Assembly: GCA_964534125.1 (NCBI GenBank)
Contig: CAZHOJ010000011.1
Location: 1 to 64,000 of the forward strand
Direction of reading: 5' to 3'
Length of the DNA: 64,000 nt
Source: 2-02-FULL-55-14 sp964534125
GTDB lineage: Bacteria; Bacteroidota; Ignavibacteria; UBA10030
Notes under the pieces: generated by a model
The model's database searches: none
Seen by the model: only the letters and a program-made list of their open reading frames with translations
Told to the model about the DNA's origin: nothing
Shown: one piece after another, positions 24,600-34,745 of the stretch
Position numbering within the stretch: the stretch's first letter is position 1
How the letters are laid out: the number at the start of each line of letters is the position of its first letter
Program-made: the position numbers and the translations under genes

Positions 24600-25508
24600 T
24601 CACTCGAATTTCGAAATTCTGCCTGTCCTCAGATATTTCTCCAATTGACTCCTCTTAGCGATCACATCATTGTGCTCCAGATCTGTATGTATGAACAGGA
24701 TCCTGTTCGTCGTCAGGTCTGAATCGGCCAGAGCAGTCTCTTCCACCATCCCGTACGGGATCTTCCAGGCGTTGAGGTCCTCCATCAGGCTTTCCGTCGT
24801 CCCCTTCGTCCCTCCTCCGTCAGTATAGATCGCCACGAACCGTCCGCGGGAATGGTCCAGCCAATAGGAGTACTTCTCCAGCTGTCCGTACAGCGCGTCG
24901 AAGAGATAGACCTCCCGGATGCGCTCCGTAAGCCCTCCCCGCGCGAGGATGAATGAGATCATCCGGTAGGCGCCGCTGTGCCCGCTCAGGATGATCCCCG
25001 GCTCCGCATCCTTGCTGACGATGCTGCGGTCGCGGAGGACGCTCATCACATCGCCGATGAATGCGGCGAAGACGCCCGTCTCTTCGAGGCGGCCGCCGAA
25101 CGAGTCGGGGGCGTTCTTCGGTCCTTCCGGAACGACGAGGATGACGTTCCGTGCGCTGCGGGACACCTGCGCTGCCAGCTCAAAATGCGAGAATGACGAA
25201 TCAACATTGTTCCACCATCCATGGATGTGGACGATGATATCGAACGGCTTGTCCGATTCGAACTGGTCCGGTACGAAGATGACGACCGTGCTGTCGGTGT
25301 AATGGTCCCCGGCAGGGTAATGCTTCCCGTCCCAGGTGTGGCCGTTCTGTCGTGCAGGATGCGGAAAGGGGGCGGTTGGGAGTGCCGTGATGATGGTCCG
25401 TCCGATCATCTCGTACCGCGTCCCGAGCGGAAGCGTCTGTGTGTGAGAACATGCGGATGCGAGGAAGGTCATCACAACGACATACATCAGGACGTTCTGG
25501 GGTCTCAT
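24600..25508 (-). CDS. Probable lipoprotein alpha/beta-hydrolase
   Basis: 302 residues from the ATG at 25508, preceded by GGGAGATG; a longer frame upstream is antisense to the fucosidase end and lacks support. Residues 1-20 form a signal peptide ending ASAC, a loose lipobox. An alpha/beta-hydrolase is suggested by HIHGWWNN (oxyanion-like region), the nucleophile elbow GHSGAYR and late acidic and His residues (HTDLEHND). No substrate can be named. It starts 16 bases after the fucosidase stop, so the two are likely one operon. The final residues (RISKFE) are encoded by an intergenic-type TTCGAA repeat, suggesting the 3' end was remodelled by the repeat. Confidence 0.8.
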   Translation of the reverse strand: MRPQNVLMYVVVMTFLASACSHTQTLPLGTRYEMIGRTIITALPTAPFPHPARQNGHTWDGKHYPAGDHYTDSTVVIFVPDQFESDKPFDIIVHIHGWWNNVDSSFSHFELAAQVSRSARNVILVVPEGPKNAPDSFGGRLEETGVFAAFIGDVMSVLRDRSIVSKDAEPGIILSGHSGAYRMISFILARGGLTERIREVYLFDALYGQLEKYSYWLDHSRGRFVAIYTDGGGTKGTTESLMEDLNAWKIPYGMVEETALADSDLTTNRILFIHTDLEHNDVIAKRSQLEKYLRTGRISKFE

Positions 25509-25524
25509 CGGTTCATCTCCCTGT

Positions 25525-26958
25525 TCATCGGCTCTCCGCAGGATGGAAGACAACGGTCCAGGCGTGCGATGACGGAGGGTGTGCCCGGACATCGTCGGGT
25601 ATGGTGATGGTCGTTGTCTCGCCAATCTGGTCCCAGCTGAGTTCCCGGTCGATTCCCAGCATGCGCACAGAGGTCCCGCTGACTGGCGTGAAGGAGCGCA
25701 GTTCGACGACCGACGGCGGAGCATTCTCGCCCTCCATTGCCAGAACGATAGCGTTGATGGACCCGTCGCGATTCCGGGTGTAGCAGACATTCCCCTCTTT
25801 GTACGGCGGGACGGCGCGCGTCCCATGGATCGCACTTCCGTTCACGCGCATCCAGTCGCCGATGCCGTGAAGGCGATCGTATGCGTCGGGTGCGAACTCC
25901 CCCTGCGGGCTTGGGCCGATGTTGAGCAGGAAATTTCCTCCCTTCGCGACGATGTCGACCAGGATATGAACGAGCTGCCTGGTCGGTTTGTACACGTCCC
26001 CTTCAACGTAGCTCCATGACGTTGCCATCGTCATGCAGGTCTCCCACAGGTAGGGAGGGGGCTGGTCCGGCACATGCTGCTCGGGAGTCCGGTAGTCCTG
26101 ATAGTCTCCTTCGACCGCGCGGTCGACGATGATAAGTCCGGGTTGATGCGCGCGCGCCATCGTGGCAATGCGGGGCATGTCGATGTCCTGGTCCATCGGA
26201 TTCTTCCCCCAGCGTGGAGAGGTCCCGGTCACAGGCTGCACCCAGCCTCCGTCCAGCCACAGGATGTCGATGGGGCCGTAGTCCCGCATCAGCTCCTCGA
26301 TCTGACTGTAGGTGAAGGTCTTGAAAGCCTCCCATCTCTCCGGGTATTTTCCGATGTCGTAGTTCACGTTCCGGTCGAACGGCGGAAAGTACCGCCACCA
26401 GTAGTCGTTCGAATGCCAGTCGGGTTTCGAGAAGTAGGCGCCGACGCCGAATCCCCGCTCCCTGAAGGCATTGAAGATCTCGCGCGTCACGTTCGACCGG
26501 GGGTGTACACTGAACGGGCACCCGGCGTCGGTGATCCTGTAATCGGTCTGTTTGGTGTCGAACATGCAGAACCCATCGTGGTGCTTCGTCGTGAAGACCA
26601 CGTACCGCATGCCCGCCTCATATGCTGCCGTGGCCCATTTGTCCGGATCGAACAGCGTCGGATCGAATGTCGTCTTGAGGTCCTCGTATGCGCGGCGGTA
26701 GCCGTAATAATCGTCCGCATAGGGCCCTTTCCGCTGTGTCCAGCCCTCGTCCTCCGGGCAAATGCTCCAGCTTTCGACGACGCTCCACTGGCTGTACGGC
26801 CCCCAGTGCATAAGAAGGCCGAACCTGGCGTCCTGGAACCACTCGAGCTTTGCAAAGAGCACCGGGTTATGTTGTGCGAAGAGAGGGAGGCTGTACATGA
26901 GAAGGACCACCGCACGCAGTGCATGCCGGTGGTCCTTCAGTATACTGGTTCGATTCAT
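25525..26958 (-). CDS. Secreted alpha-L-fucosidase (GH29)
   Basis: 477 residues with a signal peptide (about 1-28). GH29 landmarks: FGLLMHWGPYS (46-56), FTTKHHDGF (122-130), and the nucleophile region DILWLDGGW with D236. The C-terminal part is a small beta domain. It releases terminal alpha-L-fucose from glycans outside the cytoplasm. The start is supported by GGGAGGGACG directly before the ATG. It is followed by the probable lipoprotein hydrolase in the same orientation. Confidence 0.93.
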   Translation of the reverse strand: MNRTSILKDHRHALRAVVLLMYSLPLFAQHNPVLFAKLEWFQDARFGLLMHWGPYSQWSVVESWSICPEDEGWTQRKGPYADDYYGYRRAYEDLKTTFDPTLFDPDKWATAAYEAGMRYVVFTTKHHDGFCMFDTKQTDYRITDAGCPFSVHPRSNVTREIFNAFRERGFGVGAYFSKPDWHSNDYWWRYFPPFDRNVNYDIGKYPERWEAFKTFTYSQIEELMRDYGPIDILWLDGGWVQPVTGTSPRWGKNPMDQDIDMPRIATMARAHQPGLIIVDRAVEGDYQDYRTPEQHVPDQPPPYLWETCMTMATSWSYVEGDVYKPTRQLVHILVDIVAKGGNFLLNIGPSPQGEFAPDAYDRLHGIGDWMRVNGSAIHGTRAVPPYKEGNVCYTRNRDGSINAIVLAMEGENAPPSVVELRSFTPVSGTSVRMLGIDRELSWDQIGETTTITIPDDVRAHPPSSHAWTVVFHPAESR

Positions 26959-26994
26959 CGTCCCTCCCGTGCGAGAAGGTGATATGAGGAGCTT

Positions 26995-28536
26995 TTAATC
27001 TCTGCCGAGCGCCGATTCGAGGTAGAGCGGTGCGCCGGGGCCGAGAGGAATGTCGAGCGCGATCCATCCCATCAGAAAGATCGCCCAGGCGAGCAGGAAC
27101 ATGAATGTATAGGGAAGCATCATCGCCATGATCGTGCCGATCCCCGCGTCCTTCTTATACTGCTGTGAGAAGGCCACGATGAGTGCGAAGTAGGACATCA
27201 TCGGCGTTACGACATTCGTCGCCGAGTCGCCGATACGATAGAGCACCTGTGTCAGCTCGGGAGAGTATCCCAGCAGCATGAACATGGGGATGAAGACCGG
27301 TGCCATGATCGCCCACTTCGCGGATGCGCTCCCCATGAAAAGGTTCAGAACTGTCGCCACGAGGATGAATGCGAGCATCAGCGGAATTCCGGTGAGGCCG
27401 ATCGACTTGAGGAACTCCGCTCCGTCGATGGCGAAGATGATGCCGAGGTTCGTCCAGCCGAAGAACGCAACAAACTGGGCGGCGAAGAAGACCAGGACGA
27501 TGTATGTGCCGAGGGCGCTCATCTGCTTCGACATGGCGTTCACCGCGTCCTCATCGTTCTTGATGCTCTTCGTCGCGATGCCGTACGCAAGCCCGGGGAG
27601 GAGGAAGAACGCGAAGATGATGGCCACGATGCCGCGGAGGAACGGGGAATACAGTATGCCCCCCGTTTCGGGGTCGCGGAGCGCGCCCCCCTCGGGAATG
27701 ACAAGCGCACCGAGGACGATGATGAACAGGAGGGAAGAGATGCCAGCCCACCGCAGGCCCTTCTTCTCCGCTGTTGTCAGCGGCTCGAGCGTTTGTTCTG
27801 TCGCTTCGCCGTACGAGCCGAGACGCGGCTCGACGATCTTCTCCGTCACCACCGTACCGATGATCGTGAGGAGGAAGGTGGAAACGAACATGAAGTAGTA
27901 GTTCGCGGCCGGGTTCACGTCGTACGCCGGGTCGAGGATGCGGGCTGCCTCTGTCGAGATGCCTGAGAGGAGAGGGTCGACGGTGCCGAGGAGGAGGTTC
28001 GCGCTGTACCCGCCCGAGACGCCGGCGAACGCAGCCGCCATGCCCGCGAGCGGATGACGCCCGACGGACATGAAGATGATCGCGCCGAGGGGAACGAGGA
28101 TGACATAGCCCGCCTCGGATGCGGTGTTGGAAAGGATGCCGGCGAACACGATCACGACCGTGATGAGGCGTTTCGGTGCCGACAGTACCATCGCGCGCAA
28201 CCCGGCTCCAAGCATACCCGACCCTTCGGCAACACCGACGCCAAGCATGGCGACCAGAACTGTGCCAAGGGGTGCGAAGTTCGTGAAGTTCGTCACGAGC
28301 CCGACGGTGATCCGTCGAAGGCCTTCGCCCGACAGGAGATTGATGGGCTCGATGAGCACGCCCGTGCTCGGGTGCGTCGCGGAGATGCCGAGTTCCGTGA
28401 ACACCCATGACAGGAAGATCACGCCGACGGCGAACAGCGCGAACAGAGTTGCAGGATGCGGAAGCTTGTTCCCGACGTACTCGATGAGGTCGAGGGCACG
28501 GTACAGGAAGGGCCGCTTGGCTGTGGTCTCAGTCAT
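26995..28536 (-). CDS. AbgT-family transporter
   Basis: 513 residues with about 11-13 hydrophobic segments. AbgT-family features include the N-terminal EYVGNKLPHPATLF, the NLLSGEGLRRI segment, GVGVAEGSGMLGA, and the paired helix-loop regions with SNTASEAGYV and GSASAKWA. Members export sulfonamides or import p-aminobenzoyl-glutamate; which applies here cannot be told. It ends 36 bases upstream of the fucosidase start. If it imports folate breakdown products it could relate to the folate genes further along, but that is weak inference. Confidence 0.92.
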   Translation of the reverse strand: MTETTAKRPFLYRALDLIEYVGNKLPHPATLFALFAVGVIFLSWVFTELGISATHPSTGVLIEPINLLSGEGLRRITVGLVTNFTNFAPLGTVLVAMLGVGVAEGSGMLGAGLRAMVLSAPKRLITVVIVFAGILSNTASEAGYVILVPLGAIIFMSVGRHPLAGMAAAFAGVSGGYSANLLLGTVDPLLSGISTEAARILDPAYDVNPAANYYFMFVSTFLLTIIGTVVTEKIVEPRLGSYGEATEQTLEPLTTAEKKGLRWAGISSLLFIIVLGALVIPEGGALRDPETGGILYSPFLRGIVAIIFAFFLLPGLAYGIATKSIKNDEDAVNAMSKQMSALGTYIVLVFFAAQFVAFFGWTNLGIIFAIDGAEFLKSIGLTGIPLMLAFILVATVLNLFMGSASAKWAIMAPVFIPMFMLLGYSPELTQVLYRIGDSATNVVTPMMSYFALIVAFSQQYKKDAGIGTIMAMMLPYTFMFLLAWAIFLMGWIALDIPLGPGAPLYLESALGRD

Positions 28537-28651
28537 TGGGTCCTGTAGGAATTCATGGACAATGGCGGACTTCGGATGGTGGACTTCGGAATGGTTCTGC
28601 AGACCCTCGTTCGGGAATCTGCACCTCCCCCGGTCATCAAGCCGAATATCG

Positions 28652-31369
28652 TTACGCTTCTTTCAGTGCCTCGAGGCTCTTCTCCAGCTTCGAGATGCTG
28701 GATTCCACGGAGGCCTGTTTCTCTTTTTCCTTTTCAACGACGGCAGGAGGAGCCTTGTCGACAAAGCTGCTGTTCGACAGCTTCTTCCCGATGGATGCCT
28801 GCAGCCCTTTCAGACGTTCGATCTCCTTCTCCAGGCGTGCGCGTTCTGCCGAGAGGTCGATGAGGCCGGCGAGGGGCACGTACAGTTCGGCACCGTCCAC
28901 GACGGCAGATGCTGCCGGCTGCGGTTTCTGTTCCGCCGATATCGCTGTCACGCTCGACACGCGGGCGAGCTTCGAGAAATAGCGGTCGTACTTCTGCAGG
29001 ACTCCACGCTGGTCGTCCGCTGCGATAAGGGAGACGGTGATCTCCTTCGACGGTGCAACATTGTTCTCGCCGCGGATGTTCCTGACCGCGTCGATGGCCC
29101 GCTGTACGAAGCCCATCTGCTCCTCGGTCCGACTGTCGATGAGCGAGGCGTCGGCGACCGGCCAGGAGGCCCGGATGAGATACTCATCCTGCCGCTCGGT
29201 CAGGTGCTGCCACAGCTCTTCCGTGACGAACGGCATAAAGGGATGGAGGAGCCGCAGTGCGCTGTCGAAAATTGCCAGCGCGCGCCGGACAACGACCGTC
29301 TTCACATCGGCCGGTTCCTCACCGTAGAAGCGTGTTTTCACGAGCTCGATGTACCAATCGCAGAAGTCATGCCAGATAAAGTCGTAGAGGGTCTTCGACG
29401 CTTCGTTCGCATGGAAGGCGTCGAGCGACGTCTGCACGCTCCGGACGGTGCTGTTCAGCCGGGAGAGGATCCACGTGTCCGCGAGGTCGAGGTGATCCAT
29501 CGGTATCGTCCCAAGATCCAGAGCGCCGGCGCCGCAGATCTCCTGCTTGTTCATCAGGAGGAATCGTCCCGCGTTCCAGATCTTGTTCGCGAAGTTCCTG
29601 CCCAGCTCGCACTTGTCGGGCGAGAAGAGGACATCCTGCCCCAGGGGTGCAAGGAACGTGATGGTGAACCGGAGCGCATCGGCCCCGTAGCTGTCGATCA
29701 CGTCGAGCGGATCGGGTGAGTTCCCCAGCGATTTGCTCATCTTCCGGCCCTGCATGTCGCGAACGATGCTCGTGAGGTACACGTCGCGGAACGGTACGAG
29801 GTCGGCGTCGGACTCGCGGGGTTTCCCCTTGTGATTGGGCATGCCCTTCATGAACTCCATGTTCGCCATCACCATCCGCGCGACCCAGAAGAAGATGATG
29901 TCGGGTCCGGTGACGAGTGTGTCCGTCGGATTGAAGTAGCGCAAGTCCTCGTTGTCCTCGGGCCAGCCGAGGATCGAGAAAGGCCACAGCCAGGAGGAGA
30001 ACCAGGTGTCGAGCACGTCCTCGTCCTGCCGGACTGCCGTGTCCGCCGGAAGGCCAAGCTTCTGTCGAGCCTCTGCCTCATCGCGGGCTGCGGTGTATGT
30101 ACCGTCGGGGGCATAATACACCGGGATGCGGTGGCCCCACCAGAGCTGTCGCGAGATGCACCAGTCGCGGATGTTGTCCATCCAGTGCTCGTACACCTTG
30201 ACCCAGCGGTCGGGGTGGAGCCGGATGGTCCCGTTCTTGACCACGCGGAGGGCGGGCTTTGCCAGCGGCTGCATGCGTACGAACCACTGGTCCGACAGGT
30301 ACGGCTCGATGACCGTATGGCACCGGTAGCAGGTGCCGACGTTCGTCTTGTGGACCTCGGTCTTCTCGAGGAGCCCCTGCTCTTCGAGGTCCTTTACGAG
30401 CACCTTGCGGCATGCGAAGCGGTCCATCCCTTCGTACTTCTGTGGCGCTGCATGGTTCATGATGCCACGGTCGGTCATCACGTTCACCTGCGCCAGGTCA
30501 TGTCGCTGACCGAGGATGAAATCGTTCGGATCGTGCGCGGGCGTGACCTTCATGAATCCCGTGCCGAAGGACATGTCGATGTAGTCGTCCGCGATGATCG
30601 GCAGCCGGCGCCCGACGATGGGGAGGATGGCTGTTCGGCCGATGAGGTGCTTGTACCGCTCGTCTTTCGGGTTCACGCAGAGCGCCGTATCCCCGAGCAT
30701 TGTCTCGGGACGTGTGGTCGCGATGAGCGCGTTCTCGTGCGTTCCTTCGATGGCATACCGGATGTAGTAGAGCTTGCCGTCGGTCTCCTTGTGCTCGACC
30801 TCGTCGTCCGACAGCGCGGTCTGATGATGTGGGCACCAGTTGACGATGTACTTCCCGCGGTAGATGAGGCCCTTGTCGAACATGCGGATGAAGACCTCTT
30901 TCACCGCTTCGGAAAGGCCCTCGTCAAGCGTGAAGCGCTCACGCTCCCAGTCCGCGGAGATCCCCAGCTTACGGAGCTGGCGGATGATGGTACTGCCGTA
31001 CTCTTCCTTCCACGACCAGACATGCTCCAGGAATTTCTCGCGCCCCATCTCGCGCCGGTCGAGCCCCTTCGCGATCAGCGACTTCTCGACAACGTTCTGC
31101 GTGGCGATGCCCGCATGGTCCGTTCCGGGGATCCAGCAGGCCTCGTATCCGGCCATGCGCTTCCAGCGGATGAAGACGTCCTGCAGCGTATTGTTGAGGA
31201 CGTGCCCCATCGTGAGGATGCCCGTGATGTTCGGAGGGGGGATGATGATGGTGTAGGGCTTCCGGTCGGGATTGACGCGTCCGTGGAAATGCCCTTTCGA
31301 TTCCCAGGTGGCGTACCACCGGTCCTCGACGTCTTTGGGGGAGTATGTCTTGGAGAGTTCGTTTGTCAT
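28652..31369 (-). CDS. valS: Valine--tRNA ligase
   Basis: 905 residues. Class I synthetase: PPPNITG then TMGH (53-56, the HIGH-type motif), a CP1 editing domain with TTRPETMLGDTA, KMSKS at about residue 543, an anticodon-binding domain, and a C-terminal coiled coil (about 835-905) rich in Glu/Lys/Leu. It charges tRNA-Val in the cytoplasm. Full length, no gaps. The upstream interval 31370-31625 contains a decayed GCAGAGGCGCTAAGGAGGCAG-type repeat and no gene. Confidence 0.97.
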   Translation of the reverse strand: MTNELSKTYSPKDVEDRWYATWESKGHFHGRVNPDRKPYTIIIPPPNITGILTMGHVLNNTLQDVFIRWKRMAGYEACWIPGTDHAGIATQNVVEKSLIAKGLDRREMGREKFLEHVWSWKEEYGSTIIRQLRKLGISADWERERFTLDEGLSEAVKEVFIRMFDKGLIYRGKYIVNWCPHHQTALSDDEVEHKETDGKLYYIRYAIEGTHENALIATTRPETMLGDTALCVNPKDERYKHLIGRTAILPIVGRRLPIIADDYIDMSFGTGFMKVTPAHDPNDFILGQRHDLAQVNVMTDRGIMNHAAPQKYEGMDRFACRKVLVKDLEEQGLLEKTEVHKTNVGTCYRCHTVIEPYLSDQWFVRMQPLAKPALRVVKNGTIRLHPDRWVKVYEHWMDNIRDWCISRQLWWGHRIPVYYAPDGTYTAARDEAEARQKLGLPADTAVRQDEDVLDTWFSSWLWPFSILGWPEDNEDLRYFNPTDTLVTGPDIIFFWVARMVMANMEFMKGMPNHKGKPRESDADLVPFRDVYLTSIVRDMQGRKMSKSLGNSPDPLDVIDSYGADALRFTITFLAPLGQDVLFSPDKCELGRNFANKIWNAGRFLLMNKQEICGAGALDLGTIPMDHLDLADTWILSRLNSTVRSVQTSLDAFHANEASKTLYDFIWHDFCDWYIELVKTRFYGEEPADVKTVVVRRALAIFDSALRLLHPFMPFVTEELWQHLTERQDEYLIRASWPVADASLIDSRTEEQMGFVQRAIDAVRNIRGENNVAPSKEITVSLIAADDQRGVLQKYDRYFSKLARVSSVTAISAEQKPQPAASAVVDGAELYVPLAGLIDLSAERARLEKEIERLKGLQASIGKKLSNSSFVDKAPPAVVEKEKEKQASVESSISKLEKSLEALKEA

Positions 31370-31625
31370 GGCCCTGAAGATTTCACGCAGAGGCGCTAAG
31401 GAGGCAGAGTGCGCTGAGATGATTGGAATGAGTGATGCTGCCGTCCATCTGCTTTTTTCTCTGCGCTCTCACACGGAATTCGAGGTGACGCTCAGCGCCA
31501 TTGCGTGAAACATCACCCGGCACAAAACAGAAATACCGCAGGCCTCACAATGAACCATCCCGGAGAGAACTGCGGCACTTCAATGTACCAAAAAGATGCG
31601 GGAATTCAACGACGCGGAGGGGGCC

Positions 31626-33911
31626 TCAGCGGGTGGTGAACCGGACGGACCTGCTGCTGCGATTTCCCATCTGGTCCGCGACGGAAACGACGATGGTGTG
31701 GCTTCCGGGCTTCAGATGGATCGTTTCACCCAGCCGCGCCATGTCCTGCTCGGTCTCGTACGCCGGTATGACCTGCGCCCCATCGACCTCGACGCGAAGA
31801 CTTGTCACATCCACGCCGGCCCTGCTGTCCGTGACGCGGAAGGAACCGCTGAGCCAGTCGTTCCGGTACTGGAGCGAGATGCGTCCGATCGACGGTCCTT
31901 CCTCATCCGCCAGGACCACGTACGAGCCGAGGAACCTGCTGACGTGTCCGCGGAGCCTGGTCTTCCTGCCGGGCGGAGTCCAGTCGAGCAGGCCAAATCC
32001 TGATCCGCGCTGTGAGAAGAGCCCCACGCGGCGGCTCCTCAGGGCAGCGGGGACCTCCATCTCGACGTTCGCGCCGCGGTCGAGCAGCACGTCCCACGGC
32101 CGCACGTCGTACGCATCCTCCACGTGCTCGAGCCTGACGAACGTATCGGTGAACACGCCCCCCGGCGGGAACACCAGCCGGAAGGAGGCGTCGTCGGAGA
32201 GCACCACGCCGCCCCGCTCCGCTGTGATAGGATGGACCGTGAACACATCGATCCCCTCGACGTCGGTCGCCCCGTTAATATCAGCCAGCGCACGAACGAC
32301 GATGGGATGTTCCCCGAGAAGCCCGAGCGAGAACGAGCCGAAGAATGAACGCGCCGAAAGCGACCGGACATGCAGGTCGGCCTCGACCGGTCCGCTCAGC
32401 ACTTTGATGCTCGGGCGACCTGCGATGGGCAGCGACGACGACACGGAGACATAGGCGAAGTCCCTGTAGAAAGAGGTCTCGATGGAGAGCGACGTATTGC
32501 TCGTGCGGCGCTCGTCGGACGGGATCCAATGGCCGGCGGAGCTGGTGCCGAACTCGTTCTCTGCGAGCACATTCACGGCGCCGTGGTCCCCATCCGGGTA
32601 CGGGACCGTCCAGCTCGTGTCGCTGCTCATGGAAAGATCGTCGACTGCATAGACGGTGCGGGAATCTACGGCAATGCCATCACGCGTGGTCTCCAGAACG
32701 ATGCGCTCGATATCCTTTGCGGCCGATCCGATGATGATGCCATGGTCTCCGGGAAGCACGGAGATCTCGGGAGGATGGTTGAAGACGAGGGTGCCTGTCA
32801 GGACAGACGTATTGCCATGGATGTCAGTGGCCGTGACGCGGTATGTATGGTACCCGCGAAGTTCGCTGTCCGACCGGAGCATGCCCGCCCCGTGCGGGCG
32901 GCGGTCATAGAACGGGAGGCGGTTACCGTGGTCAAGGAACAGCTTCTGATGGTGGTTCTTGCCATTTCCTCGTGCCGACCAATCATAGTGAAGGGCGATC
33001 TGTTTTGTCTCCCTGCTGGCTATCCGGGCGATCTCCGAGGTGAACAGGAGTGTACTGTCCAGCTCGAACGTCAGGGCAACACCGCGGTTGCGGTACTGCC
33101 GTGGTCCGACGCCGTCGCGCACTTTGACGGTGAGCCCGAGTGTGCCCGTGACATGAACGACGGTGCTGAGCCGGTATTCCTGCTGTCCCCGTCTGATCGG
33201 CCGGAGGTAGAACGGCTGTGTGTCGCCTTGAATGAACGTCGATGCCTTCAGCGGAAGGAACCCGACCTCCTCGAACACCGGAAACGCATCGTCCCTCGCA
33301 CGCGGGGCGAGCGGCTCGGCCAGGAGCGGATCGACGGGATTTCCGTTCTGGTCCCGTATCTCAAAATGAAGGTGGGGCCCGCCCGCACCACTGCTGCCGG
33401 TGTAGGCGATATGGTCCCCCTGGTTCACAGCGAACTGTCCGCGTGACGGGCGCAGGGTGACCTGGTATCTGCTCTTCTTTTTCTGAAGCTGCTTCACGGC
33501 TTCTTCGATGTCGGGCGAGAATCGCTGGAGGTGTGCGTAGAGCGTCGTGAATCCGTCCGGATGCGTCACCCTGACCGACTTGCCATATCCGCTCGAGGAG
33601 ACCTGCACGAGCGAGACATATCCTTCCCGCATCGCATAGACCTTGAACCCTTCTTCACCGCGGGTCGACACGTCGACGCCGGCATGGAAGTGTGTTTCGC
33701 GGAAATCCGCGAAGACGGATGTGGTCGCGTGCCGGGTCTGAAGCGGCCAGGCGTACGCCGAAAGGTCGGTCATCAGCGTGTCGAAATCGCCGTAGATGCG
33801 GTCGAGTTCGGACATCGACGCTCGTGGATCGACGGGATCTGACGCGATCGTAAAATGCAGCACGATCAGCGCGGCAAGGGGGGCGGTGAGACGGACGATC
33901 GGGCTGTGCAC
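31626..33911 (-). CDS. M23 (LytM-type) metallopeptidase with large C-terminal region
   Basis: 761 residues from a GTG at 33909-33911. After a signal peptide (about 1-24) the LytM domain (about 60-200) has HAGVD (H76, D80) and PHLHFE (H180, H182), giving the zinc ligands and catalytic His. It should cut peptidoglycan cross-links in the periplasm or regulate such an enzyme. Residues 210-761 are beta-rich and of unknown function, with repeat-like segments that look like stacked beta-sandwich modules. Its GTG follows the TAG of the ParA gene with no gap, which implies coupling. Confidence 0.9.
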   Translation of the reverse strand: MHSPIVRLTAPLAALIVLHFTIASDPVDPRASMSELDRIYGDFDTLMTDLSAYAWPLQTRHATTSVFADFRETHFHAGVDVSTRGEEGFKVYAMREGYVSLVQVSSSGYGKSVRVTHPDGFTTLYAHLQRFSPDIEEAVKQLQKKKSRYQVTLRPSRGQFAVNQGDHIAYTGSSGAGGPHLHFEIRDQNGNPVDPLLAEPLAPRARDDAFPVFEEVGFLPLKASTFIQGDTQPFYLRPIRRGQQEYRLSTVVHVTGTLGLTVKVRDGVGPRQYRNRGVALTFELDSTLLFTSEIARIASRETKQIALHYDWSARGNGKNHHQKLFLDHGNRLPFYDRRPHGAGMLRSDSELRGYHTYRVTATDIHGNTSVLTGTLVFNHPPEISVLPGDHGIIIGSAAKDIERIVLETTRDGIAVDSRTVYAVDDLSMSSDTSWTVPYPDGDHGAVNVLAENEFGTSSAGHWIPSDERRTSNTSLSIETSFYRDFAYVSVSSSLPIAGRPSIKVLSGPVEADLHVRSLSARSFFGSFSLGLLGEHPIVVRALADINGATDVEGIDVFTVHPITAERGGVVLSDDASFRLVFPPGGVFTDTFVRLEHVEDAYDVRPWDVLLDRGANVEMEVPAALRSRRVGLFSQRGSGFGLLDWTPPGRKTRLRGHVSRFLGSYVVLADEEGPSIGRISLQYRNDWLSGSFRVTDSRAGVDVTSLRVEVDGAQVIPAYETEQDMARLGETIHLKPGSHTIVVSVADQMGNRSSRSVRFTTR

Positions 33912-34718
33912 CTAGGCAACGCCCTCAAGCGTGGTGGCAGATCGGGCGGCCACAGCCTGATGCATGGCCATCAGTTCGCGGGCGAGTTCCATGTAGCCGA
34001 GCGTCCCTTTCGATTGAGCATTGAAGAGAATGGACGGCTTGCCGTAGAACGATGCTTCGGTAAGATGGGTGTTCTTTGGGATCGCTGTCCGCAGCATGTG
34101 CCTCCGGTATCGCTGGCGCAGCTCCCTGTCCGTGATCTCCGTGACCTTCAGGTGTGGTTCGTACATCGTCTGAAGGATCCCTTCCACGGCGAGGGCTTTG
34201 TTGGAAGTCTCGCGGACCCAGTCGAGGTGTTTGAACAGGCGGTCGACCCCCTCGAGAGAGAAGTGTCCGGACTTCATCGGGACGAGGACGCTGTCGGAGC
34301 ATGAGAGGGCGTTGGTCGTCAGGCCGCGCAGCACGGGCGGCGTGTCGATGATGATGTAGTCGTACTGCGGAATGATCTGCCGCAGCACGTTGCGCATCAT
34401 TGTGCGGTTCTCCGAAAGGCGAAGCAGGCGTTCCTCCTGCTGCACCGTCCGCACATTCGCGGGAATGAAGTCGAGGAAGGCCAGTTCCGTCCGGTGGATG
34501 ACCTGTGAAATGCCGTACACGAAATTGAAGACCTCATAGAGGCCGCCGGTCACCTTCTCCGGCGTGAATCCGAGGGACAGACTGCACGCACCGAACGGAT
34601 CGGCATCGACGAGGAGTGTCCGTTTTTCATACGCCGCGAAGGAGGCCGCCAGGTTGACCGCCGAGGTGGTCTTCCCGACCCCGCCCTTCGGGATCGCTAT
34701 GGTGATGATACGGGCCAT
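33912..34718 (-). CDS. ParA/MinD-family ATPase
   Basis: 268 residues from the ATG at 34718, chosen because MARIITIAIPKGGVGKTT is the canonical start; an upstream in-frame extension is made of intergenic repeat. The deviant Walker A is KGGVGKTT (11-18), followed by DADPFGACS and IIIDTPPVL (Walker B region). Such ATPases position DNA or protein complexes on nucleoid or membrane. No ParB follows; instead the next gene is a LytM peptidase, so it may position envelope machinery rather than segregate DNA (inference). Confidence 0.92.
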   Translation of the reverse strand: MARIITIAIPKGGVGKTTSAVNLAASFAAYEKRTLLVDADPFGACSLSLGFTPEKVTGGLYEVFNFVYGISQVIHRTELAFLDFIPANVRTVQQEERLLRLSENRTMMRNVLRQIIPQYDYIIIDTPPVLRGLTTNALSCSDSVLVPMKSGHFSLEGVDRLFKHLDWVRETSNKALAVEGILQTMYEPHLKVTEITDRELRQRYRRHMLRTAIPKNTHLTEASFYGKPSILFNAQSKGTLGYMELARELMAMHQAVAARSATTLEGVA

Positions 34719-34745
34719 GGCTGATGTACTGTCAGAGAGATTTCT

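Noticed and set aside
28124..29719. Long plus-strand open frame opposite valS and the AbgT gene
   Set aside because: It lies antisense to two well-supported genes; high GC content makes antisense frames long. No motif or start signal.
29831..31399. Long plus-strand open frame opposite valS
   Set aside because: Antisense shadow of a complete valine-tRNA ligase with all motifs.
31501..32454. Plus-strand open frame opposite the M23 gene
   Set aside because: Ser/Thr/Arg-rich low-complexity translation, typical of an antisense frame.
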